Below the pieces are notes generated by a model. It did no database searches, was not told where the DNA came from, and saw only the letters and a program-made list of their open reading frames with translations. The position numbers were made by a program, and so were the translations under genes. From NCBI GenBank assembly GCA_018673925.1, contig JABHBL010000038.1, forward strand, positions 1 to 64,000: a stretch of DNA of 64,000 bases. Reading direction: 5' to 3'. This stretch comes from Fidelibacterota bacterium. Lineage in GTDB: Bacteria > Fidelibacterota > UBA8477 > JABMPR01. Below are positions 8,454 through 16,785 of this stretch, piece after piece; the first letter of the stretch is position 1, and each line of letters starts with the position of its first letter.

Positions 8454-9806
8454 ATGAAAAAGAAGATCGTCATCGTCGGTGCTGGAAGTGTTGGATTTTA
8501 TCTAGCCAAAACTCTAGCTGAAATGGGGAATGACATCAGCATTATTGATATTGACCCTGAAAAAGTTATGAGAGCCAAGCAGGAACTTGATGCACTGGTT
8601 ATCGAGGGTAATGGTGCTCAATCCAACACTCTAGAAGATGCTCAGGTGGCAGGTGCTGATTTATTTTTAGCAGTAACCAGAATCGATGAAATCAATATCA
8701 TCGCCTCCATGAAGGCCAATAAGATGAATCCTGATGCCAAAATATTGGCTCGGGTCCGAAGTGGTGATTATCAGAAGAAGGATGCTCTCCTTGATTTGGC
8801 TGATCTGGGAATTGAAAAGGTCATTAATCCCGAGCAAATCGCAGCCCGGGAAATTCAACACCTTGTGCAACATGCCACAGCACAGGAAATCATGACCTAT
8901 AATCATGGTCGGGTCTACATGGTAGCACTCACGCCAACGGAAACGTGCGAATTGATGCACAAGTCTCTGAGGGAATTGGGAGCAGAATATACAGAGCTGC
9001 CATTTCGAACAGTTGCTATCGATAGGGATGGAGAGACCATCATTCCTGGTGGTGATCATATCTTTCAACCTGGTGATAAAATATTCATTGTCTGTTTGAA
9101 GGATAAACTCAAAGAGATGTATCGACTTTGTGGCTTTAAGCAGAAGAAAATGATCAAGACAGTTCTGATCATGGGAGCTGGAAAATTAGGAAGGCTGGTA
9201 GCTGCAAATTTAAAAGATCAATTTAATGTTCGTCTCGTAGACCACCGGAAAGAGAAATTACTCAAAGCTGCAAAAGAATTGCCAGATGTACTGCTTCTTC
9301 ACGCAGATGGCCTGGATGTAGATTTTCTTGAAAGTGAAGGTATCAGCGATTTTGATGCCTTGATCACCTTGACTGATGATGAGACGACCAACTTGTTCGC
9401 AGGGTTGATTGCTAAGAAGAAGGGTGTAGACAAAGTTATTGTCCACATTAATTCACCAGATTATTTACCACTGGTAAAGGGATTGGGAATAAATTCTGTA
9501 GTCAGTAAAAACCTTTCAACTGTGGATGCCTTTATGCGCTATGTCGTGAGGGGTCAGGTTCACTCAGTCATGATGCTGGAAGGTATTGATACTGAGGTTA
9601 TCGAACTTTCACCATCGCCAGATAGTAAAATTATTGGTGTTCCACTGGAACAGATTGATTTTCCACCGGATGCTGTGGTTGGCGGTATTATTAAGGGTGG
9701 GGGCGAAGAAATTGCCATGGGGAAAAGTATTATCGAAGTAGGTGATCGCGCTATCGTTTTCGCCAGAGCTTCACGAGTAAATGATGTCGAAGCACTTTTC
9801 AACTAA
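8454..9806 (+). CDS. trkA: Trk potassium uptake regulator TrkA
   Basis: A 450-residue cytoplasmic NAD(H)/nucleotide-binding regulator of the Trk potassium channel. It has the usual tandem architecture: RCK_N Rossmann domain 1 (IVGAGSVGFYLAKTL at about 6-20), TrkA_C domain 1 (about 140-220), RCK_N domain 2 (IMGAGKLGRLVAANL near 238) and TrkA_C domain 2 at the end. Each Rossmann domain has the acidic residue after beta2 (IIDID; VDHRK is less canonical in the second). It forms the gating ring under TrkH, encoded immediately downstream with a 26-base overlap, so the two are made together. Confidence 0.95.
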   Translation: MKKKIVIVGAGSVGFYLAKTLAEMGNDISIIDIDPEKVMRAKQELDALVIEGNGAQSNTLEDAQVAGADLFLAVTRIDEINIIASMKANKMNPDAKILARVRSGDYQKKDALLDLADLGIEKVINPEQIAAREIQHLVQHATAQEIMTYNHGRVYMVALTPTETCELMHKSLRELGAEYTELPFRTVAIDRDGETIIPGGDHIFQPGDKIFIVCLKDKLKEMYRLCGFKQKKMIKTVLIMGAGKLGRLVAANLKDQFNVRLVDHRKEKLLKAAKELPDVLLLHADGLDVDFLESEGISDFDALITLTDDETTNLFAGLIAKKKGVDKVIVHINSPDYLPLVKGLGINSVVSKNLSTVDAFMRYVVRGQVHSVMMLEGIDTEVIELSPSPDSKIIGVPLEQIDFPPDAVVGGIIKGGGEEIAMGKSIIEVGDRAIVFARASRVNDVEALFN

Positions 9807-11277
9807 ACGTTTCAGCCTCATCCCAACACTGAATGTGTTGGCTGCCCTGACCCTTTTTATAGGGTTGTCTATGGGGCTATCATTAATGGTAGCCTTAGCA
9901 TATGGTGATGGTGATAGTGTCGCCCTTTTCGAATCCATGATTATCACACTATCAATCGGTGGTCTTGGGTACATTTTCACGCGCCATACACATGTCTTGG
10001 CTCCTCGGCAGGTCTTTCTAAGTGTGAGTTTGAGCTGGGTATCTGCCTCTCTCTTTGGCGCATTACCCATGTTTTTTGCAACAGATATGTCTTACACAGA
10101 TTGCTTTTTCGAAGCCATGTCTGGATTTACCACCACAGGGGCATCCATTCTCACTGATATCGAGAGTCTACCCCATGGGATACTCTTCTGGAGAAGTTTT
10201 ACTCACTGGTTGGGTGGTATGGGGATTATTGTTTTTACCGTAACCGTCATGCCCCTGGCGGGAAGAAGTGGCACACTACTATTTGCTGCTGAAGCTCCCG
10301 GTCCCGTGAGCGACAAAATCACTCCCAGAATCTCTGATACTGCTAAACTACTCTATTTCGTCTATGCTCTCATTTCCGTGGCAGAATTTTTTGCATTATG
10401 GATTGGACCCATGGATTGGTTCGATTCAGCCTGTCATACATTTGGGACGATGGCTACAGGAGGTTTTTCTACTAAAAACGCATCCATCGCTCATTTTCAG
10501 AGTGCCTATGTAGACTGGGTGATCATCTTTTTCATGGTTCTCGCAGGAACCAACTTCTCACTCCACTATTTTGGATTGCAGGGCAAGGTCATACGTTATC
10601 TCAGAAGTCGTGAGTGGCAATTTTGGATGAGCATCATGGGCATGGCGCTGGTCTTTATGTTAGTAGATCTCTTCCTATCATCATTTTATGAAGGGGAAAG
10701 CGCTGCAATTATGGCCTTCAAAGCAGAACCCTTGAGACAGGCTGCTTTTCAGGTAGTTTCAATCATCACCACTACTGGGTTTGCTACAGCTGATTTTGAA
10801 CAATGGTCATATTACGCCCAATTTATACTCTTTGGACTTATGTTTGTTGGTGGGATGGCTGGTTCCACAGGTGGCGGTATCAAAGCCATTCGAATTCTAC
10901 TGTTTACCAAGATGGCCATCACAGAACTGCGTCGCATGATCCATCCCCGAGCATACTTGCCTATCAAACTTCGCAATCAATTCGTTGACGATGATGCCGT
11001 TCGCAACACAACTACATTCCTCCTATTCTTCATGGTGATATTTGTAGGTTTTGCATTTTTCCTCACTGGATTCGGTCATGATTTAGTTACCAGCACCACA
11101 GCTTCCATATCCATGTTATGTAACATAGGACCTGGTCTGGGAGATGTTGGACCCACAGATAATTATTCCTTCTTTAGCGACTTTGAGAAGTGGGCAATGG
11201 CATTCGTAATGATGCTGGGACGTTTGGAAGTTCTTACCGTAGTTGTCTTATTTAATCGCCATTTTTGGAGGTCCTGA
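9781..11277 (+). CDS. trkH: Trk-type potassium channel subunit TrkH
   Basis: A 498-residue inner-membrane potassium transporter of the Trk/Ktr/HKT superfamily, the pore partner of TrkA. Four pore-loop repeats are visible, each with the selectivity glycine: GFTTTGASIL, GTMATGGFSTKN, ITTTGFATAD and NIGPGLGDVGP. About ten hydrophobic helices surround them, and GGMAGSTGGGIKAIR is the conserved segment after the third repeat. The chosen start is the ATG pair at 9781, inside the trkA 3' end; no strong ribosome binding site is seen, consistent with coupling. Its TGA overlaps the next ATG (TGATG). Confidence 0.94.
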   Translation: MMSKHFSTKRFSLIPTLNVLAALTLFIGLSMGLSLMVALAYGDGDSVALFESMIITLSIGGLGYIFTRHTHVLAPRQVFLSVSLSWVSASLFGALPMFFATDMSYTDCFFEAMSGFTTTGASILTDIESLPHGILFWRSFTHWLGGMGIIVFTVTVMPLAGRSGTLLFAAEAPGPVSDKITPRISDTAKLLYFVYALISVAEFFALWIGPMDWFDSACHTFGTMATGGFSTKNASIAHFQSAYVDWVIIFFMVLAGTNFSLHYFGLQGKVIRYLRSREWQFWMSIMGMALVFMLVDLFLSSFYEGESAAIMAFKAEPLRQAAFQVVSIITTTGFATADFEQWSYYAQFILFGLMFVGGMAGSTGGGIKAIRILLFTKMAITELRRMIHPRAYLPIKLRNQFVDDDAVRNTTTFLLFFMVIFVGFAFFLTGFGHDLVTSTTASISMLCNIGPGLGDVGPTDNYSFFSDFEKWAMAFVMMLGRLEVLTVVVLFNRHFWRS

Positions 11278-12053
11278 TGGATTTCGTTAAGTTTGAAGTA
11301 ACAGGTGGAATTGCTACAGTAACCCTTGACCGACAGAAAAAATTAAACGCCTTAAATGGAAAAGTACTCGATGAACTGGAGGAAACATTCCACGCATTGA
11401 AGGGTAATGACGAGGTTCGTGTCATCATCGTCACTGGTGCAGGTGAAAAATCATTTGCTGCAGGAGCCGATGTGAATCAGTTCCCTCAAATGTCCTCCGC
11501 AGATGCCTATGAATTTGCAAAAAAAGGTCAATCAGTCTTTTCCCTGGTTGAAGCTAGCAACAAACCTGTCCTAGCTGCTATCAATGGATTTGCACTAGGG
11601 GGAGGTTGCGAACTTGCCCTTTCCTGTCATCTGAGATTCGCCTCGGATACCGCACTTTTCGGTCAACCTGAAGTGAAGCTAGGTGTTATTGCAGGATATG
11701 GCGGAACCCAGCGTTTACCCCGTCTTATTGGAAGAGGTCGGGCACTGGATTTACTACTTTCAGGCCGTATGATCAAAGCTGATGAAGCATTTCAAATGGG
11801 TCTGGTCAATGGTGTTTTTTCCAGTGCTGAATTGTTATCAAAGGTCAAGGAATATGCAGAAATGCTGATGGCTCAGGGTCCACAGGCTCAAGCCCTTACC
11901 ATCAGGGCTGTCTATAAGGGAGTCGGAACCACCTTGGACGAAGGACTCGAGGAAGAAGCTTCAGCTTTTCGAGATGTTTTTAAAACCGAGGACCGAATAG
12001 AAGGTGCTACTGCTTTTCTCGAGCGACGCCCAGCAAAATTTAAAAATCGTTAA
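11277..12053 (+). CDS. Enoyl-CoA hydratase / crotonase family protein
   Basis: A 258-residue crotonase. The oxyanion-hole regions (KSFAAGADV; GFALGGGCELALSC) are present, and both catalytic glutamates of true hydratases can be seen, one in GGGCELA and one in FGQPEVKLG, so hydration of trans-2-enoyl-CoA in fatty-acid or amino-acid degradation is likely. The start is ATG 11277, preceded by a perfect GGAGG at 11267-11271; the reading frame also offers a TTG at 11265 but that lies before the ribosome binding site. It is coupled to trkH by a TGATG overlap. The precise acyl-CoA substrate is not evident. Confidence 0.92.
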   Translation: MDFVKFEVTGGIATVTLDRQKKLNALNGKVLDELEETFHALKGNDEVRVIIVTGAGEKSFAAGADVNQFPQMSSADAYEFAKKGQSVFSLVEASNKPVLAAINGFALGGGCELALSCHLRFASDTALFGQPEVKLGVIAGYGGTQRLPRLIGRGRALDLLLSGRMIKADEAFQMGLVNGVFSSAELLSKVKEYAEMLMAQGPQAQALTIRAVYKGVGTTLDEGLEEEASAFRDVFKTEDRIEGATAFLERRPAKFKNR

Positions 12054-12063
12054 GTCATCTCAT

Positions 12064-13107
12064 ATGGATCAAAAACGAAGAAGATTCGTACTTTACGCCC
12101 AGAATCGTCTCCATGCTCTTGGCAGCAAAACAGCCAATGGACTCATCCTCTTTCGCCAGGAAGAAGTGCAGGTTGTTGTTGATGCCAGCAAAGCAGGAAT
12201 GACTGTACAGGATGTGCTAGGCTATGGTGGCGACATCCCTATTGTGGCTCACATTACTGAGGCTATGGCATTTCAACCGGATACTCTGGTTATTGGGGTC
12301 GCCCCCATTGGTGGAGCAGTAAAACCGGAATGGATACCAGAATTAAAAATTGCCCTGGAAGCTGGATTGAATGTTTGGGCAGGCTTGCACCAGTTCCTCG
12401 GGGATGTCGATGAATTAAAATCATATCGAAATCTCATCTGGGATGCTCGCCGACCACCTCCTGGATTAAAGGTTGCCCAAGGACATTGGCGTGAGAGAAA
12501 GTCAAAGATCATTCTTACCATCGGCTCAGATTCTAATGTGGGTAAAATGACCACGGCACTCATGCTTCAAAGGCAATTAAAGACTCTGGGGCTGGAGTCC
12601 ATCTTTGTGGGAACAGGTCAAACCGGTATGATGATCTCTGGTCGTGGTGTGGCCGTTGATGCCATTGTTTCAGATTTTGTTAATGGTGCCACTGAGGCAG
12701 AGATAGACAAGGTCGATGGACAGGCTCCTCTCATTATTGTGGAAGGGCAAGGGGCAGTTACTCACATAGGCTATAGTGCTGTCACCATGGGCTTGATTCA
12801 TGGCTCCATGCCCGATGCCTTTGTCCTGGCACATCAACCCAGCCGTATAGTAGATGACTACGATCATCCCTTGCCTGAAATACAAGAGGTCATCGATATT
12901 CATACAGCATTGATGCGACCTTTCAAGTCTACAAAAGTGCTGGGGATAAATCTTTATTCAAAGGATCTAAGCCCTGATGAGGGTCAAAAAGCCTGTGAAA
13001 ATATTTATGAAAATACGGGGCTACCTGTGGAAGATATGGTGAAAAGTCCCAAAGGAATTGTTGCCGAAAAAGTACTTCGAGATCTTTTTCCAGAAAAGAA
13101 TGTTTAG
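12064..13107 (+). CDS. DUF1611 P-loop protein (DgcN-like)
   Basis: A 347-residue member of the DUF1611 family. It has an N-terminal Rossmann-like part (about 1-120, with VIGVAPIGG) and a C-terminal P-loop domain starting with TIGSDSNVGKMTTALML, a Walker A-like loop, followed by GTGQTGMMISGRGVAVDAI. Family members named DgcN have been described as D-glutamate N-acetyltransferases that work with the epimerase DgcA in D-amino-acid use. The next gene is exactly such an enolase-superfamily epimerase, which supports that role. The start is taken as ATG 12064, 10 bases after the crotonase stop; an upstream TTG in frame would overlap the crotonase. The biochemical role here is inferred from the pairing. 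Confidence 0.8.
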   Translation: MDQKRRRFVLYAQNRLHALGSKTANGLILFRQEEVQVVVDASKAGMTVQDVLGYGGDIPIVAHITEAMAFQPDTLVIGVAPIGGAVKPEWIPELKIALEAGLNVWAGLHQFLGDVDELKSYRNLIWDARRPPPGLKVAQGHWRERKSKIILTIGSDSNVGKMTTALMLQRQLKTLGLESIFVGTGQTGMMISGRGVAVDAIVSDFVNGATEAEIDKVDGQAPLIIVEGQGAVTHIGYSAVTMGLIHGSMPDAFVLAHQPSRIVDDYDHPLPEIQEVIDIHTALMRPFKSTKVLGINLYSKDLSPDEGQKACENIYENTGLPVEDMVKSPKGIVAEKVLRDLFPEKNV

Positions 13108-13111
13108 GAAG

Positions 13112-14146
13112 ATGAGTAAGGAAATGTCACTGTCTCTTAAGTGGTCAATCCAACGGATTACAACCAAATTTGAGTTTAAAATCGCTCGGAGTGCGGAAAG
13201 CTACTATGATGTGGTCATCCTGGAATTGAGTGATGGTGAGTTCACCGGTTTTGGAGAAGCAGCCCCTTCCAGGCGATACGAAAATGGTCCTGAGGCAATA
13301 TTGGAAATGTTGTCGAGCAAAAATGATCAAATTCTTGATATACATGTAGATGATGCTGAAAGCCGCCAGGAACAACTGGAAATCATGTTTCCTGAGAGCT
13401 ATTCACTCCAGGCAGCCCTGGATACAGCTTTCTGGGATCTATATGGGCAACGTCAGGGGACGCCACTGTGGAAAATGTTCGGTGCAACTCAGGATTTGGT
13501 TACCTCTTCATACACTATTGGTATCTCGGATCTCAGCATTATTCCGGAAAAGATTGAAGAAGCCGCTCCCTATCCTATTCTGAAAATTAAACTGGGTACG
13601 GATTATGACCATGATATCATTCGTGCTATTCGAGCAGAAACTGACAAAGTCTTGCGTGTTGATGTAAACGAGGGTTGGAAGACTGTGGATCAGGCAAAAC
13701 GTGGGGCCGAATGGCTAGCCGAGGAAAATGTGGAATTCCTGGAGCAACCCATGCCATCAAATCAATTGGATGATATTGCTGAACTCAGAGAATTTTCACC
13801 CTTGCCCCTGGTTGCCGATGAAAACTCGGTTCGTCCCGAGGATTTGCCAGGATTAGTGGGCGCATACGATGGAATTAATATAAAATTGATGAAATGTGGT
13901 GGACTCACCAATGCCCGGCGTATGATAGAACTTTCTCAAAAACACAATTTCGATATTATGATGGGTTGTATGGTCGAAACTTCAATTGGCATCTCGGCTA
14001 TGTCTCAACTGGGGTCATTTGCCCGTTGGTTGGACTTGGATGGCAATGTTCTCCTGGCAGCAGATCCATTTGGCGGTGTGGGAAATCAAGCTGGTGAAAT
14101 CATATTATTGGATAAACCAGGTCTCGGTATAGAGAAACGTTCATAG
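13112..14146 (+). CDS. Enolase-superfamily dipeptide epimerase (YkfB/DgcA-like)
   Basis: A 344-residue enzyme of the muconate-lactonizing subgroup. Family members epimerise L-Ala-D/L-Glu released from murein, or N-acetyl-D-glutamate in the DgcA case. Catalytic features are visible: KIK in PILKIKLGT, metal ligands Asp in LRVDVNEGW, Glu in VEFLEQPM and Asp in LVADENSV, the second-side lysine in NIKLMKCGG, and the specificity strand MMGCMVETSIG. The start is uncertain: ATG at 13112 or 13124, both near AGGAAG at 13106-13111. It follows the DUF1611 gene directly and precedes a PBP4-type carboxypeptidase by 52 bases, which suggests cell-wall peptide or D-amino-acid metabolism. Confidence 0.87.
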   Translation: MSKEMSLSLKWSIQRITTKFEFKIARSAESYYDVVILELSDGEFTGFGEAAPSRRYENGPEAILEMLSSKNDQILDIHVDDAESRQEQLEIMFPESYSLQAALDTAFWDLYGQRQGTPLWKMFGATQDLVTSSYTIGISDLSIIPEKIEEAAPYPILKIKLGTDYDHDIIRAIRAETDKVLRVDVNEGWKTVDQAKRGAEWLAEENVEFLEQPMPSNQLDDIAELREFSPLPLVADENSVRPEDLPGLVGAYDGINIKLMKCGGLTNARRMIELSQKHNFDIMMGCMVETSIGISAMSQLGSFARWLDLDGNVLLAADPFGGVGNQAGEIILLDKPGLGIEKRS

Positions 14147-14198
14147 ATATCTTTAAAAAGTAAATTTTGTTTGAACAAGAAATGTTCAGGAGCCTATT

Positions 14199-15713
14199 GT
14201 GAAAATTTCAACTCGATTCAGCTTTCTCCTTCTTCTATCTGTAGTCATTGTCAGTTGCACAACTCATCCCCACAATGCTACACCACTTCCCAAACATCAA
14301 TTTATGCGCAGTGCCCAACAGCAGGCTGCTTATAAGATTGACACACTGCTGAATCATGCTCCTACTGATATGGGTTGGTGGGGTGTAAAAGTTCAATATG
14401 CCAACACGGGTGAGGTGTTCTATGAACGAAATGCTGGTAAAATGTTTATGCCAGCTTCCAATGAGAAAATGTATACCACCGCTGCAGCCCTGTGTCTTCT
14501 GGGACCTCAATATCGCTATGCCACGGATTTCGTGACAAATGGCGAAGTGGATAAAAATGGAGTGCTTGATGGAGATCTGATTATCAAGGGCAGTGGGGAC
14601 CCATCCTGGTCGTGGCGTTTTTATGATAAAAATTATGATTCTGTCATGGTCAATTTTATCGACTCTCTCAAAATTCAGGGAATTCGCCAAATAAATGGGG
14701 ATATTATCGGAGACGATAATATTTTCGATGACCAACCCCTGGGATATGGGTGGTCGTGGGATGACGAAACCTATTACTATGGTGCACAAATCTCTGGTCT
14801 CACTTATAGCGAAAACTACATCGATTATATCCTAACACCTGATTCTGTAACCATGGGTAACCCTGTCATTATTGAGCCCCATCCACAAACCAGTTATCTA
14901 AATTTACGGAATGATCTTGTGACGGTCAGCAGCGATACTGCGACTAAGTGGACATATGATCGAGAGCGTGGGACTAATAATGCCTGGTTCGAGGGTGACT
15001 ATCGTATTCAAAAAGGGGAGACTGAAGAAACCATTACTATTCACAATCCAACGCTCTTCACCGTCCATGTCCTTAAGGAGCGACTGCAGGATGCGGGTAT
15101 AAAAGTCACCGGATCTCCAGTGGATGGCGATGATTTGGTGGATTCACTAGACTACGCCGAGTTACACAAAATCTTCACATATTATTCTCATCCCATGTCG
15201 GACATTATTTCAAAAGTAAATCGTCCAAGCCAAAATCTTATTGCCGAAATACTTCAGAAAACCATGGGTGCGGAATATGGAGAAGAGGGTTCCTCCAGAG
15301 AAGGCAGAAAAGTTCAAATGATGTTTTTTGACTCATTGGGGATGAATATAGAGAATTTGCGTCTAAGAGACGGTTCTGGATTATCGCGTCACAACCTTGT
15401 GTCTCCCAATACGACTGTATCATTATTGGAGATGATGTGGGCACATCCTTACCGAAGCTATTTTATGGAGTCACTTCCATTGTCTGGTTTGACTGGTACG
15501 ATCCGGAGGAGGATGATTGGGACTGATGCTGAACAAAATGTGAGAGCCAAGACAGGTACCATAGGTTATGTGAGTTCGCTGTCTGGGTATACCTGGACAA
15601 ATTCTGGAGAACCCATCATGTTTTCCATTATGGCAAATCATTTTACGATTCCCACCTATCAGGTGCGTGGTATTCAGGACCAGATTGCCAATATCCTATC
15701 AGAGATGGAGTAG
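14199..15713 (+). CDS. dacB: D-alanyl-D-alanine carboxypeptidase/endopeptidase, PBP4 (DacB) family
   Basis: A 504-residue class C low-molecular-weight penicillin-binding protein that trims or opens peptidoglycan peptides in the periplasm. The N-terminus has a signal peptide with lipobox VIVSC, so it is likely membrane-anchored. Active-site motifs are in order: SxxK in MPASNEKMY, the SxN-type motif in NRPSQNLIAEIL and KTG in RAKTGTIGYVSS. The family-specific insertion domain lies between SxxK and SxN. The start is GTG 14199 with AGGAG upstream. The proximity of the dipeptide epimerase suggests a shared cell-wall theme. The next gene starts 4 bases after the stop. Confidence 0.93.
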   Translation: MKISTRFSFLLLLSVVIVSCTTHPHNATPLPKHQFMRSAQQQAAYKIDTLLNHAPTDMGWWGVKVQYANTGEVFYERNAGKMFMPASNEKMYTTAAALCLLGPQYRYATDFVTNGEVDKNGVLDGDLIIKGSGDPSWSWRFYDKNYDSVMVNFIDSLKIQGIRQINGDIIGDDNIFDDQPLGYGWSWDDETYYYGAQISGLTYSENYIDYILTPDSVTMGNPVIIEPHPQTSYLNLRNDLVTVSSDTATKWTYDRERGTNNAWFEGDYRIQKGETEETITIHNPTLFTVHVLKERLQDAGIKVTGSPVDGDDLVDSLDYAELHKIFTYYSHPMSDIISKVNRPSQNLIAEILQKTMGAEYGEEGSSREGRKVQMMFFDSLGMNIENLRLRDGSGLSRHNLVSPNTTVSLLEMMWAHPYRSYFMESLPLSGLTGTIRRRMIGTDAEQNVRAKTGTIGYVSSLSGYTWTNSGEPIMFSIMANHFTIPTYQVRGIQDQIANILSEME

Positions 15714-15717
15714 CTTC

Positions 15718-16122
15718 ATGAAAGTGACCGGGATCAGTCATATTGCTATTGCTGGAGACAATCCAGAACAAACCAGGATTCTATATGAGGATATCTTGGG
15801 TCTTATTTCTGGTAGCTCTGAGGTAGTTGAGCAGGAGGGGGTCACCACGCATTTTTATAAGGCTGGTGAATCTACCATAGAATTGCTCGAACCACTCTCT
15901 GCTGAAACTCCAGTGGGCAAGTTTTTGGAAAAACGGGGACCTGGGTTGCACCATATCGCTTTGGAAGTTGAAGGACTGGATGCGTATGTACGTAAACTAA
16001 AAGAAGCGGGGATCATGCTTCTCAGTGATGAACCCACTTTAGGTGCCCATGATATGCGCATTATCTTCATACATCCCAAATCTGCGGGTGGGGTCCTTAT
16101 TGAACTCTGTGAGCATCAATAA
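15718..16122 (+). CDS. mce: Methylmalonyl-CoA epimerase (VOC family)
   Basis: A 134-residue glyoxalase/VOC-fold protein that interconverts (2S)- and (2R)-methylmalonyl-CoA in propionate and odd-chain metabolism. The two beta-alpha-beta-beta-beta modules and metal ligands are evident: ISHIAIA near the start, TIELLEP, LHHIALEVE and VLIELCE at the end. The start is ATG 15718, preceded by GGAG in the last codons of dacB; an upstream in-frame GTG within dacB is not needed. It ends the long thirteen-gene run. The mutase it would serve is not in the window. Confidence 0.9.
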   Translation: MKVTGISHIAIAGDNPEQTRILYEDILGLISGSSEVVEQEGVTTHFYKAGESTIELLEPLSAETPVGKFLEKRGPGLHHIALEVEGLDAYVRKLKEAGIMLLSDEPTLGAHDMRIIFIHPKSAGGVLIELCEHQ

Positions 16123-16230
16123 TAGCTTGAGATTCAACAAATAATTTTCTAATACAAAGCGTATCACATAATAGGCTATTTGTAGCAAAATTTTCATTGG
16201 TGTGAGCCAATATTACTAAGGAAGAAAAAA

Positions 16231-16782
16231 TTGAATTCATCAAACCCTGGAAAGACTGTAAGTTTGGATGTTCGTGCAGGACTAAAACAAGGTATTGATC
16301 CATTTAGTGAAATCATGGCCGCTGTCAAGCAGATGTCAGGTGATGAAACCCTGCAAATTATCAATACTTTTGAGCCTATTCCGCTCATCAATAAACTAAA
16401 AACAATGGGGTATGAATCCTGGACCGAGCGACCAGAAGCTGGAGTCATTCACACCTATTTTAAAAAAGTTCAAACCGATGTTCAAGTGGAGGAAGTCGCA
16501 GGAAACTTGGCAACTAATGAGCAAGACTTTCAACAGCTGCTAGAATCCTTTTATGATAATATACAGATGCTAGACGTAAGACATCTTGAAATGCCGGAAC
16601 CAATGGTCGAGATCCTAAAAGCACTTGAATCGCTTCCGGAAAATTACGCCTTATTTGTGGAGCACAAAAAGATGCCTCAATTTTTATTCCCTGAGTTAAA
16701 GGATAGAAACTACTCGATTGTGACAAATGAGATAGATTCCAATCATATCCAATTGCTCATATTTAAATCCACATCGAGCTAA
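16231..16782 (+). CDS. Tandem DUF2249 protein
   Basis: A 183-residue soluble protein made of two DUF2249 (TusA/SirA-like fold) domains. The first covers about 10-80 (SLDVRAGLKQGIDPFSEI ... YESWTERP) and the second about 112-180 (MLDVRHLEMPEPMVEILKAL ... LLIFKS). DUF2249 proteins often occur near denitrification, nitric-oxide or haem-copper genes, and their role is unsettled. The start is TTG 16231 with AAGGAAG upstream; no ATG fits. It is preceded by a 108-base AT-rich gap likely to hold a promoter, and is followed after 3 bases by a polytopic membrane protein, indicating a shared transcript. Confidence 0.78.
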   Translation: MNSSNPGKTVSLDVRAGLKQGIDPFSEIMAAVKQMSGDETLQIINTFEPIPLINKLKTMGYESWTERPEAGVIHTYFKKVQTDVQVEEVAGNLATNEQDFQQLLESFYDNIQMLDVRHLEMPEPMVEILKALESLPENYALFVEHKKMPQFLFPELKDRNYSIVTNEIDSNHIQLLIFKSTSS

Positions 16783-16785
16783 GCC

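Noticed and set aside
11265-11279. Upstream TTG start for the crotonase gene
   Set aside because: The strong GGAGG at 11267-11271 would lie inside the gene; it fits the ATG at 11277.
14235-14789. 184-codon minus-strand open frame inside dacB
   Set aside because: No domain, no ribosome binding site, and it is fully covered by the well-supported carboxypeptidase gene.
16123-16230. FNR/CRP-like operator (TTGA...TCAA) ahead of the DUF2249 gene
   Set aside because: The half-sites TTGA and TCAA are only three bases apart instead of six, so it does not match the FNR/CRP consensus.
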